A stretch of DNA of 22,997 bases from Hyphomonadaceae bacterium UBA4763. Its GTDB lineage: Bacteria > Pseudomonadota > Alphaproteobacteria > Caulobacterales > Aquidulcibacteraceae. Made by a program: the position numbers and the translations under genes. The notes beneath the pieces are model-generated. The model ran no database searches, was not told the origin of the DNA, and saw nothing but the letters and a program-made list of their open reading frames with translations. Shown piece by piece: positions 14,828-22,226 of this stretch (position 1 is the stretch's first letter; every line of letters starts with the position of its first letter). The stretch spans positions 1 through 22,997 of the forward strand of contig DHHV01000060.1 of the NCBI GenBank assembly GCA_002403455.1, given 5' to 3'.

Positions 14828-16876
14828 GTGGATGACGCCAGCGGACAATTGCGCCGCCAAATTGCCGGGCAGGGCTTTGCTGCGCCATCGCCAATGACTG
14901 AAGCGCAAGCGATTCCAACGGCCCCGACGCCACCGGCGATGGCGGACGCGACCGCGCGGGTAAATCCGAGCAAAGAACCATCGGGCGCCTGGGCGGTGTG
15001 GCTGGGTCTTGCCATTGCGCTGATGTGGTTGGGCGCTTTGGGCGGATTGGCCTTTGATCCGAGCTTGCGGGCGCAGGCTTTGGATTTGCCGACGGCAATT
15101 TTTCTGGTGCTGTGCGTTGCGGCGGCGATGCCGGCTTTTGCGTTTTTCTTGGCCGGGTTGTGCGTACGGCACATGGCGTTGGCGCGGGCGGCAGCGCGCA
15201 AATTCGACCGGGCGGCGGAAAAGCTGTTATCGCCCAATATGGAGGCGACGGGGGCGGCGAAGAGCCTGGCGCAAACCATTCGCGGGCAAATCTCGGCGAT
15301 CGATAGCGCCGTCAGCGTCGCGCTCGACAAAATGGACGCGCTGGACAAGTCACTGGCGCGTCAGGCGGGATCGGTAGGACAATCAGCCGAGCGGGCGCGC
15401 ATTGCGGCGGCTGAACTTGGCGATCGTTTAGAAGGCGAACGCGTTCAATTAAATTCGTTATTGGCGCAGATCGATTCAGCCTCGCATCAATTGGCCGATA
15501 ATGCCGCGCGGCAAGCCCAATATCTGCACGGCGCCAGCGATCATTTGGCCGAGCGTTCGGAGGCCGCTGCGGCGGCGTTCGAGCGGCAGGCGGCGGCGTT
15601 GGCCGCCGCCTCCGAGCAGATCGTTCAAAAGACGGAACGCGCGCAATCAAGTTTTGCCTCGATTACCGCGTCATCCAATAAATTGGCGGAAACGATTTCG
15701 CCGGCGCTGGATCGATTGGCGCAGGCTGCTGCATTGGTGGACGGCGCGCGCGCCTCGGTCGACGGGGCGGCGGGACAATCGGAGCGATTATCGCGGGTGT
15801 TGTCCGACATCAGCCAGCGGACCATCGCCGATGCGCAATTGCTGGAAGCCGAGTTCGTCAAACGCGTCCAAACCTTGCGCGATACGGCCGGCGCCGCTTG
15901 GCAGCGCCTGACCGAAGCGAGCGTGATCGCCCAACGCGCCGCCGAAGACGCCAAAATTGCGGCCGATGCGCAAGCCAGCGCCGCCGAAAAACGCCTGCAA
16001 GAGACGGCTGAAGCGATGTTCGCGGCGGCGAGCCGCGCCGATCAGGCGGCCGAAACGCGCTTTGCACAGGCGCGGCGCTTGGTGGAAAAGGCGGCGGCGC
16101 TGCTGGATGAAGCGGCGTTGCGGATCGATGCGCGGCTAAAGCCGTTTGCCGATGCGCGATCGGGCGAGGAGGTGCTGCAAGCGGCCCGATTGGCAGGAGC
16201 CGCGCCATCAATTGCCGCGCCGGTAGTGGCCATTCCGGAGGCAGAGACACCAGCGATCCGGCGACCGAGCGCGATCACGCGCGAGGATGGCGGTCCGGAT
16301 GCGGCGCCAAAGATGGATCCCGTGGCGATTACGCCGCTAGCGGACCTGCGTCCGCGCTTTGCGTCCAACGAGCCGGAGCCGGAAGAGCGAACCGAGCGAA
16401 ACCAAAACGAAATGAACGCGCCCGCCAAAGCGCCGTCGCCTTCCGCGCCGGCGCGTCCAACGGAAAATGGCGCGCCATTCCAGGACCGACGCAATGGCTG
16501 GTCCTGGGGCGATATCCTTACCACCTTGCGCGACGAGCATGCAGAGGATGCCGAGGCCGAAGAGCTGTGGCGGGTCATCAATGAGGCTGGCGTGCATCCG
16601 CGCGAAACGCTGAATGGGGCGGCAATGGAGCGGGTCCTGGCGCGCGCGCGGCATGGCGCGCCGGCGCGGCGGCGCATTGTGCAAGAGGCGGCGCCCGATG
16701 CGGTGCGGCGCTTGCGGCAAATGCTGGCGCAAGACCCCGTTCTGCAAGACCGCGCGCAACGTTTTGCCGAGACTTACGCCGCCAATTTGCCCTTCGATGG
16801 CGGCGTGCGCAAATTGGTCGAACGCGTCGACACCGATATCGGCCGGATGTTTTTGCTATTGGAAGCCTTGGGCTGA
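14828..16876 (+). CDS. Two-TM coiled-coil protein, TipN-like polarity factor candidate
   Basis: A 682-residue protein (695 if translation starts at ATG 14789, which would add an Arg-rich head). A disordered N-terminus of about 50 residues is followed by two membrane segments (about 53-74 and 88-112). A very long Ala/Gln/Glu-rich coiled coil (about 120-440) follows, with repeating phrases such as AERARIAAAELGDRLEGERV. Next is a Pro-rich disordered linker (about 455-545) and a compact helical C-terminal domain (about 560-682) beginning NGWSWGDILTTL. Two N-terminal membrane segments plus a large coiled coil is the layout of Caulobacter TipN, the birth-scar protein that marks the new pole. The C-terminal domain also resembles what I recall of TipN-type proteins. 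The homology is inferred; chromosome- or chemoreceptor-like coiled-coil proteins are alternatives. Confidence 0.7.
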   Translation: MDDASGQLRRQIAGQGFAAPSPMTEAQAIPTAPTPPAMADATARVNPSKEPSGAWAVWLGLAIALMWLGALGGLAFDPSLRAQALDLPTAIFLVLCVAAAMPAFAFFLAGLCVRHMALARAAARKFDRAAEKLLSPNMEATGAAKSLAQTIRGQISAIDSAVSVALDKMDALDKSLARQAGSVGQSAERARIAAAELGDRLEGERVQLNSLLAQIDSASHQLADNAARQAQYLHGASDHLAERSEAAAAAFERQAAALAAASEQIVQKTERAQSSFASITASSNKLAETISPALDRLAQAAALVDGARASVDGAAGQSERLSRVLSDISQRTIADAQLLEAEFVKRVQTLRDTAGAAWQRLTEASVIAQRAAEDAKIAADAQASAAEKRLQETAEAMFAAASRADQAAETRFAQARRLVEKAAALLDEAALRIDARLKPFADARSGEEVLQAARLAGAAPSIAAPVVAIPEAETPAIRRPSAITREDGGPDAAPKMDPVAITPLADLRPRFASNEPEPEERTERNQNEMNAPAKAPSPSAPARPTENGAPFQDRRNGWSWGDILTTLRDEHAEDAEAEELWRVINEAGVHPRETLNGAAMERVLARARHGAPARRRIVQEAAPDAVRRLRQMLAQDPVLQDRAQRFAETYAANLPFDGGVRKLVERVDTDIGRMFLLLEALG

Positions 16877-16993
16877 GCGTCGTTCATCCACCGGTTGAGC
16901 CGATTTCCGTCTTCCGTCGGCGCGCGTTCGGCGCCATGGTTGCCGTTCTCTTTTCGCCGCTGGATTAGCGGCAAGCGGCAAGGCGACTGACAT

Positions 16994-18832
16994 ATGGCGG
17001 ACGATATCGGCTTTTCGACAGAAGCACGACATGATTTTCGCGTGCATGGCGGGCCGGCCATCGCGCGGCGCAATCTGCCGCGTCTGCGCAAGGAAATGCA
17101 AAGGCTGGGGCTCGACGGGCTATGGCTGCCGCATGACGATGAATTCCTGAACGAATATCTACCGGCGCATTTGGAGCGACTGGCCTGGGCGACCGGGTTC
17201 ACCGGGTCGGCGGGCGCGGCGCTGATCTTGCAGACCAAAGCGATTTTGTTCGTTGACGGGCGCTATACGCTGCAAGCCAAAGCGCAGACCGATGCGGATT
17301 TGTTCGATTATGCCGATCTGTGGAATGACGGGGTGCGGCGCTGGTTCCAGTCGAACCTCCCCCAGGGCGCGGTGATCGGCTATGATCCGTGGACGATTGG
17401 CCATAGCGCGGCGACCGATTTGCAAGACATGGTCAGCGCGGCGGGCGGGGCGTTGCGGGCGCTGTCCGTCAATCCAGTCGACCTTGCCTGGCGCGACCGG
17501 CCGGCGGCGCCCAAGGGCCCAGCGCTGGCGCATGGCGTTGATCTGGCGGGCGAGAGTGTGGCGGACAAACTCGGCCGCGTGCGGGCGGCGCTGGGCGAAC
17601 GAGCCGATGCGCTGATCGCCTCGAGCCCCCTATCGGTGGCCTGGCTGTTCAACATGCGCGGAACGGACGTGCCGCGGACGCCGGTCGCCTTGGCGCGGGC
17701 GATTATCGGCAAAAAGGGGCCGGCGCGGCTTTTTCTCGACCCCGCCAAATTTGGGCCGGAGCTGAAAAAAATGCTGGGCGATCTGGTGGAGATCGCTCCG
17801 CTGGAGCGGTTCGACGCCGAGTTGGCGGGCTTGGGCGGCAAGCGCGTCAGCCTTGATCCGGCGACGACGCCCAGCGCGGCGATCGAGCGGCTGCGCAGCG
17901 CCGGGGCGGAAATCCGGGCCGAGAGCGACCCGGTCGCGCTGATGCGGGCGCAGAAAAACGCCACCGAAGTGGATGGGTCGCGGGCGGCGCATCAGCGCGA
18001 CGGCGTTGCTGTCGCCAAATTCTTGCATTGGCTGGCGAGCGAGGCGCAAAGCGGCCAGGTCGATGAGATCACTGCGGCCGAGCGGCTGCTGGCGTTTCGC
18101 CGCGAGTCCAATTTGCTGCGCGATCTGAGCTTTGACACGATCTCTGGCGCTGGACCCAATGGCGCGATCGTGCATTACCGCGTCAATGAAAAAACCAACC
18201 GCAAGCTGAAGCGCGGCAGTTTGTTTCTGGTCGATAGCGGCGGCCAATATCCGGACGGCACCACTGACATCACCCGCACCGTGCCGATCGGTCGACCGAC
18301 CCCGGAGATGCGCGATCGCTTCACCCGCGTGCTGAAAGGCCATATCGCACTCTCCGTCGTGCGGTTTCCGCCGGGAACGACCGGCACGCATCTGGATGCG
18401 CTGGCGCGGATGCATTTATGGGCGGCGGGGGTCGATTATGAGCATGGCACCGGCCATGGCGTCGGGTCCTATCTGTCCGTGCATGAAGGGCCGCAGCGGA
18501 TCGCGCGCGCCTGGAACGCAACCCCGCTCGCGCCCGGGATGATCGTGTCGAACGAGCCGGGCTATTACAAAACCGGGGCTTATGGCATTCGGATCGAGAA
18601 TTTGCAGGTCGTCACCGCGCCAGAAATGATCGAGGGCGGCGAAAAACCGATGCTGGGCTTTGAGACGCTGACATTGGCGCCGATCGCGCTGACCCTGATC
18701 GACAAGAAATTGCTGAGCGGGGCTGAACGCGATTGGCTGAACGCTTATCACGCGCGGGTGCGGGCGGCGCTGGGCGGGCAGGTCTCGGGCGCGGCGGCGG
18801 CGTGGCTGCAGGACGCGACCGCGCCGATTTGA
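16994..18832 (+). CDS. Aminopeptidase P family protein (M24 metallopeptidase)
   Basis: A 612-residue Xaa-Pro aminopeptidase, which removes N-terminal residues that precede proline. It has two creatinase-like N-terminal domains (about 20-160 and 180-330) and a C-terminal pita-bread catalytic domain. The dinuclear metal ligands are all visible: Asp414 (FLVDSGG), Asp425 (GTTDITRT), His488 (GTGHGVGS), Glu521 (SNEPGYY) and Glu535 (IRIENL). A supporting histidine is His394 (VHYRVN). The long three-domain form (about 600 residues) resembles eukaryotic cytosolic aminopeptidase P and its many alphaproteobacterial homologues, not the roughly 440-residue E. coli PepP. No signal peptide is present, so it is cytoplasmic. 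The gene stands alone between the coiled-coil gene and tRNA-Asp. Confidence 0.93.
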   Translation: MADDIGFSTEARHDFRVHGGPAIARRNLPRLRKEMQRLGLDGLWLPHDDEFLNEYLPAHLERLAWATGFTGSAGAALILQTKAILFVDGRYTLQAKAQTDADLFDYADLWNDGVRRWFQSNLPQGAVIGYDPWTIGHSAATDLQDMVSAAGGALRALSVNPVDLAWRDRPAAPKGPALAHGVDLAGESVADKLGRVRAALGERADALIASSPLSVAWLFNMRGTDVPRTPVALARAIIGKKGPARLFLDPAKFGPELKKMLGDLVEIAPLERFDAELAGLGGKRVSLDPATTPSAAIERLRSAGAEIRAESDPVALMRAQKNATEVDGSRAAHQRDGVAVAKFLHWLASEAQSGQVDEITAAERLLAFRRESNLLRDLSFDTISGAGPNGAIVHYRVNEKTNRKLKRGSLFLVDSGGQYPDGTTDITRTVPIGRPTPEMRDRFTRVLKGHIALSVVRFPPGTTGTHLDALARMHLWAAGVDYEHGTGHGVGSYLSVHEGPQRIARAWNATPLAPGMIVSNEPGYYKTGAYGIRIENLQVVTAPEMIEGGEKPMLGFETLTLAPIALTLIDKKLLSGAERDWLNAYHARVRAALGGQVSGAAAAWLQDATAPI

Positions 18833-18869
18833 CGATTGACGTTCGGGCCGATTGCGGCGGCTTTGCGTA

Positions 18870-18898
18870 TTGACCTCGAAAAACCTCTCGTGTAGCAC
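18870..18898 (+). promoter_or_regulatory. Predicted promoter of tRNA-Asp
   Basis: TTGACC (18870-18875) and TAGCAC (18893-18898) are separated by 17 bases, and a TG precedes the -10 element, as in extended -10 promoters. The tRNA begins 27 bases after the -10 box, a normal distance. The -35 is strong for an alphaproteobacterium; the -10 is only fair. Confidence 0.5.
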
Positions 18899-18925
18899 AC
18901 GCGCCTCGCAAGCGCGATCGGTGCT

Positions 18926-19002
18926 GCGGGTGTAGCTCAGTCGGTTAGAGCGTCGGCCTGTCACGCCGAAGGTCGCGGGTTCGAGCCCCGTCACTCGCGC
19001 CA
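18926..19002 (+). tRNA. tRNA-Asp (GTC)
   Basis: A 77-base cloverleaf including an encoded CCA end. The acceptor arm GCGGGTG pairs with CACTCGC (one G-T wobble), followed by discriminator G and CCA. The D arm is GCTC...GAGC, the anticodon arm TCGGC/GCCGA encloses CTGTCAC with anticodon GTC (18960-18962), and the T arm is GCGGG-TTCGAGC-CCCGT. It decodes GAC/GAT. No repeat of its 3' end was seen nearby, so there is no sign of an integrated element. Confidence 0.97.
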
Positions 19003-19038
19003 TTTTCTCCGTCGTCTTTTCTGTCAAATTGTTTGTCC

Positions 19039-19069
19039 GGTCGACATTGCGCGCGGATTTCGCGCGACC
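19039..19069 (+). repeat. GC-rich hairpin after tRNA-Asp
   Basis: CGCGCG (19050-19055) and CGCGCG (19061-19066) can pair around GATTT. Alternatively GCGCG/CGCGC stacks with GGTC/GACC across a bulge. No T-run follows, so an intrinsic terminator is doubtful. Confidence 0.35.
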
Positions 19070-19108
19070 GCCGGGGCGATGGAAATGTGTTGAAAACGTA
19101 ACCTTCAT

Positions 19109-19124
19109 GACGCATTATAGCGTC
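19109..19124. promoter_or_regulatory. Inverted repeat overlapping a promoter, candidate XRE operator
   Basis: GACGC-ATTATA-GCGTC is a perfect 5-bp inverted repeat with an AT-rich centre, 24 bases before the XRE-family start codon. A TTGAAA at 19090-19095 lies 17 bases before CATTAT (19113-19118), so the repeat would overlap the -10 element. This fits autorepression by the downstream regulator (inference). Confidence 0.45.
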
Positions 19125-19147
19125 TATTGACCCATGATGGACCCGTT

Positions 19148-19462
19148 ATGCCGACGCCGATCACCCCGCCCAATGCGGTGCGCCGCGCTTTGCGAAAGCT
19201 CGGTCAAGATATGGCCGATGCGCGCAAGCGCCGCGGCTTGACGATGGAAATCGTCGCGAACCGGGCGTTCACCACCCGCAAGACGCTGGCGCGCATTGAA
19301 GAAGGCGATTTCGGCGTCAGCATGGGCCTTTATGCCTCGGTTTTGCTGGCGCTGGGGCTGTTGGAGGGGCTTGGCGACCTCGCCGACCCGGCGAATGACC
19401 CGGTGGGCATGCAACTCGCCGCCGCCGATCTGCCGAAACGGGTGAGGACAAAGCCGAATTGA
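19148..19462 (+). CDS. XRE-family DNA-binding protein (Cro/CI-type HTH)
   Basis: A 104-residue protein with one helix-turn-helix domain at about residues 14-72 (DMADARKRRGLTMEIVANRA, then FTTRKTLARIEEGDFGVSMG) and a short C-terminal tail. The form is that of HipB-like antitoxins and small transcriptional repressors. ATG 19148 is preferred over an in-frame TTG at 19127, because the latter would place the candidate operator almost against the start. No HipA kinase or other toxin lies next to it; the next gene is a fatty-acid enzyme with its own ribosome binding site, and the upstream neighbour is a tRNA. It is therefore either a stand-alone regulator or an orphan antitoxin. A palindrome overlapping its probable promoter suggests autoregulation. 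Confidence 0.8.
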   Translation: MPTPITPPNAVRRALRKLGQDMADARKRRGLTMEIVANRAFTTRKTLARIEEGDFGVSMGLYASVLLALGLLEGLGDLADPANDPVGMQLAAADLPKRVRTKPN

Positions 19463-19591
19463 GCGAGATCGAAGTCCATCTGTCGCTTGGCTGTTGAATA
19501 CGCGCGCTTTCTTCTCTGCCTCACGCCGAAGCAAAGCTGCGTTTTTGCCGCTTGGCGGCGCTGAACGAACGCGCTAACGCAACGAAAATTT

Positions 19592-19596
19592 GGGAG
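19592..19596 (+). promoter_or_regulatory. Ribosome binding site for a TTG start
   Basis: GGGAG with a 7-base spacer precedes the TTG at 19604 and supports this rare start for the KAS III-type gene. Confidence 0.55.
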
Positions 19597-19603
19597 CGCA
19601 ATT

Positions 19604-20737
19604 TTGTCGCATTTGATCCGCCCCGTTATTACCGGCACCGGGCTCTACACGCCGCCCAATTCGATCAGCAATGAGGAATTGGTTGCCTCGTTCAACGCCT
19701 ATGTCGCCGCGTATAATGTGCGTTATGCTGACGAAATCGCCGCCGGCGTGCGGGTTGCGCTGCAGCCCTCTTCGGTCGAGTTTATCGAAAAAGCTTCCGG
19801 CATTCGCGCGCGCCATGTTGTCGATAAGCACGGCATCCTCGACATCGAAGTGATGCGCCCGATGATCCCGGAGCGCTCGAACGAAGAGACCTCGGTGCTG
19901 GCGGAAATGGCGCTGGATGCGGCGCGGCAAGCCTTGGCGATGGCGGGGCGCGATGCGCGTGAGGTCGATGCGGTGCTGGTCGCCGCCTCCAATATGCAGC
20001 GGGCCTATCCCGCCATGGCGGTGGAAGTGCAGGACCGGCTCGGCGCCGATGGATTCGGCTTTGACATGAATGTCGCCTGCTCGTCCGCGACCTTCGGCAT
20101 TCAAACGGCGGCGGCGATGGTGCGGGCGGGCGAGGCGCGCTCGGTGCTGGTCTGCAATCCGGAGATTTGCTCGGGCCATTTGAATTTCCGCGACCGCGAC
20201 AGCCATTTCATTTTTGGCGACGTGGCGACGGCGGTGTTGGTCGAGCGCGACGACTTGCCGCGCGAAGCGGGCGCCTGGGAGATCGTCGGGACCAAACTGA
20301 AAACGCAATTTTCGAACAATATTCGGAATAATTTCGGGTTCTTGAACCGCTGCGACCCGCAAGGCGAGGGCAAAGCCGACAAATTATTCGTGCAAGAAGG
20401 CCGCAAGGTCTTCAAAGACGTCGTGCCGATGGTGTCGGATTTGATCCTGAAGCATTTGGCCGAGCTTAATCTGGCGCCGACTTTGTTGAAACGCTTGTGG
20501 CTGCACCAGGCCAATTCCAATATGAACCGGATCATCGCCCATAAAGTGCTGGGGCATGAAGCGAGCGAAGACGAGAGCCCAACGGTGCTGGATACCTACG
20601 CCAACACCTCATCGGCCGGCTCGATCATTGCGTTTCACAAGCACAATCGCGATTTCGCCGCCGGGCAATATGGCCTGATTTGCTCTTTTGGCGCGGGCTA
20701 TTCGGCCGGCAGCGTCGTGGTGCGCAAAGCGGCTTGA
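19604..20737 (+). CDS. Beta-ketoacyl-ACP synthase III family protein
   Basis: A 377-residue thiolase-fold condensing enzyme. The Cys-His-Asn triad of KAS III is clear: Cys159 in NVACSSATFG, His301 in LHQANSNMN and Asn334 in YANTSSAGS. It is longer than housekeeping FabH (about 320) and carries the insert typical of the FabH2-like branch (ISNEELVASFNAYV, PSSVEFIEKASGIRARHVVD). By recall this matches Pseudomonas PA3286, reported to condense octanoyl-CoA with malonyl-ACP and so feed beta-oxidation products into fatty-acid synthesis. It is not next to plsX or acpP, consistent with a secondary, not the primary, KAS III. Substrate choice cannot be read from the sequence. The TTG start is supported by GGGAG 7 bases upstream. 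Confidence 0.9.
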   Translation: MSHLIRPVITGTGLYTPPNSISNEELVASFNAYVAAYNVRYADEIAAGVRVALQPSSVEFIEKASGIRARHVVDKHGILDIEVMRPMIPERSNEETSVLAEMALDAARQALAMAGRDAREVDAVLVAASNMQRAYPAMAVEVQDRLGADGFGFDMNVACSSATFGIQTAAAMVRAGEARSVLVCNPEICSGHLNFRDRDSHFIFGDVATAVLVERDDLPREAGAWEIVGTKLKTQFSNNIRNNFGFLNRCDPQGEGKADKLFVQEGRKVFKDVVPMVSDLILKHLAELNLAPTLLKRLWLHQANSNMNRIIAHKVLGHEASEDESPTVLDTYANTSSAGSIIAFHKHNRDFAAGQYGLICSFGAGYSAGSVVVRKAA

Positions 20738-20873
20738 GCCACGAAAAACCGAGCGATGCGCCGTTAGAGGGCGGGGCGGCGTTGCATAGACAGCCGCGCT
20801 TTGCCGCGTTAGCCTCTATCGATAACCATGACTGGACGGCGGCGCGCCGCCTGATGCCGGTCGCCCACAGCGT

Positions 20874-20878
20874 GGAGG
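20874..20878 (+). promoter_or_regulatory. Ribosome binding site for the M20 amidohydrolase
   Basis: GGAGG with a 5-base spacer precedes the ATG at 20884, which begins a signal peptide. This argues against the longer open frame that reaches back into the condensing-enzyme gene. Confidence 0.65.
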
Positions 20879-20883
20879 CTGTT

Positions 20884-22197
20884 ATGCGTGGATCCCTTTT
20901 GACTGCAACCGCCTGGATGATGCTCGGCGCGCTGCCGGCGCAGGCGCAGACGGCGCTCGCGACCTTGCAGGCCGAGGTTAAGGCCGATTACGATGCGCGG
21001 CTGAAGGATTTGTTCGTTCATTTCCACCGCAATCCGGAATTGTCTTATCTCGAAACCGCGACGGCGAAGCGGCTGGCGGCCGAATTACGAGCCTTGGGCG
21101 TTGAGGTGACCGAAGGGGTCGGCGGTACCGGGATTGTCGGGGTGATCAAGAACGGGGCGGGGCCGACCGTGTTGGTTCGCGCCGACATGGATGGATTGCC
21201 GGTCGAAGAGCGCTCGGGCCTTGCTTACGCCTCAACCGCCCGCCAAAAAGACACTGCCGGCATTGAGCAGCCGGTCATGCATGCGTGCGGCCACGACACC
21301 CATATCACTGCTTTGGTCGGCACGGCGCGGGCGATGATGGCGCGCAAGGATGAGTGGCGCGGCACCTTGGTGCTGATCGGCCAGCCGGCCGAAGAGCGCA
21401 TTGGCGGCGCCAAGAAAATGCTCGACGATGGGCTCTATACGCGCTTTCCAAAGCCCTCGGTCGCGCTGGCGTTCCACGTCAATTCGCTGATGCCGGCCGG
21501 GCAATTGCGCGTCGACGAAGGCATTGCGTTTTCTAGCTCGGACAGCGTCGACATCCTGGTGCGCGGCGTCGGCGCGCATGGCGCCTCGCCCCATAAGGGC
21601 GTCGATCCGGTGCTGGTGGCCAGCCAGATCGTCGTCTCGCTGCAAAGCGTCGTCAGCCGTTCGATCAACCCGCTGCAGCCGGGCGTCATCACCGTCGGCT
21701 CGATCCACGGCGGGACCAAGCACAATATCATCCCCGAGGAAGTGCGGCTGCAATTGACGGTTCGCTCCGACGATCGGGCCGTGCGCCAGCAATTGTTGGA
21801 CGGCATCGCGCGGGTCGCCAAGGGCGTTGCCGAAAGCCTCGGCGTGCCGGCCGACAAATTGCCTTTGGTGCAAGCCTCAGGCGAGTCGACGCCGCCGACC
21901 GTGAACGACCCCGGCGCGGCGCGGCAAGTGCTGGCGCTGTTTGAGCGCAATTTTGGGCCCGAGCGCATTTATCGTGAAGAGCGCCAAGGCATGGGCGCGG
22001 AGGATTTCGCCTATTTTGTCGCGCCCGAGCATGGCGTCAAAGGCGTGTATTTCAATGTCGGCGGCACCCCGCCGGAGGATTTGCCGAGCGCCGCCTCGCA
22101 CCACTCGCCTTTGTTCAAGATCGCGCCGGAGCCGACCATCCGCACGGGGATCGAGGCAATGACGATCGCGGCGATCGACTTTCTCGGCAAGCCCTAA
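20884..22197 (+). CDS. Exported M20-family amidohydrolase
   Basis: A 437-residue zinc hydrolase of the M20D type (hippurate/IAA-amino acid/N-acyl amino acid amidohydrolases). It starts with a Sec signal peptide (RGSLLTATAWMMLGALPAQAQ), so it acts in the periplasm or outside. Visible catalytic features are the dinuclear-metal motif MHACGHDTH (Cys135, His137), the Glu pair PAEER (Glu170/Glu171), AFHVN (His198), the dimerisation-domain histidine in GVGAHGASPHKG, and the C-terminal GMGAEDFAYF and ASHHSPLF. Such enzymes split amide bonds between an acyl group and an amino acid, and the exact substrate varies widely. ATG 20884 is fixed by GGAGG and by the signal peptide. It lies 29 bases before hslU, but a functional link is not evident. 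Confidence 0.92.
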   Translation: MRGSLLTATAWMMLGALPAQAQTALATLQAEVKADYDARLKDLFVHFHRNPELSYLETATAKRLAAELRALGVEVTEGVGGTGIVGVIKNGAGPTVLVRADMDGLPVEERSGLAYASTARQKDTAGIEQPVMHACGHDTHITALVGTARAMMARKDEWRGTLVLIGQPAEERIGGAKKMLDDGLYTRFPKPSVALAFHVNSLMPAGQLRVDEGIAFSSSDSVDILVRGVGAHGASPHKGVDPVLVASQIVVSLQSVVSRSINPLQPGVITVGSIHGGTKHNIIPEEVRLQLTVRSDDRAVRQQLLDGIARVAKGVAESLGVPADKLPLVQASGESTPPTVNDPGAARQVLALFERNFGPERIYREERQGMGAEDFAYFVAPEHGVKGVYFNVGGTPPEDLPSAASHHSPLFKIAPEPTIRTGIEAMTIAAIDFLGKP

Positions 22198-22226
22198 CGG
22201 GCTTGCGCGGGGTCGATCGGGTTCGT

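Noticed and set aside
14661..15098. N-terminal extension of trpS to 15098
   Set aside because: The extension is low-complexity, unlike TrpS, and overlaps the divergent coiled-coil gene; normal TrpS length begins at 14660.
18416..19108. 230-codon minus-strand open frame over tRNA-Asp, containing the phrase VTGLEPATFGVTGRR
   Set aside because: This phrase is the well-known spurious translation of the antisense strand of a tRNA gene. The rest is antisense to the aminopeptidase gene.
19547..19559. GCCGC-TTG-GCGGC hairpin upstream of the condensing-enzyme gene, considered as a terminator
   Set aside because: The T-run precedes the stem on the plus strand and would be an A-run after it on the minus strand, so neither orientation makes an intrinsic terminator.
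20680..20883. N-terminal extension of the M20 amidohydrolase
   Set aside because: It overlaps the condensing-enzyme gene and would bury the signal peptide; GGAGG directly precedes the ATG at 20884.
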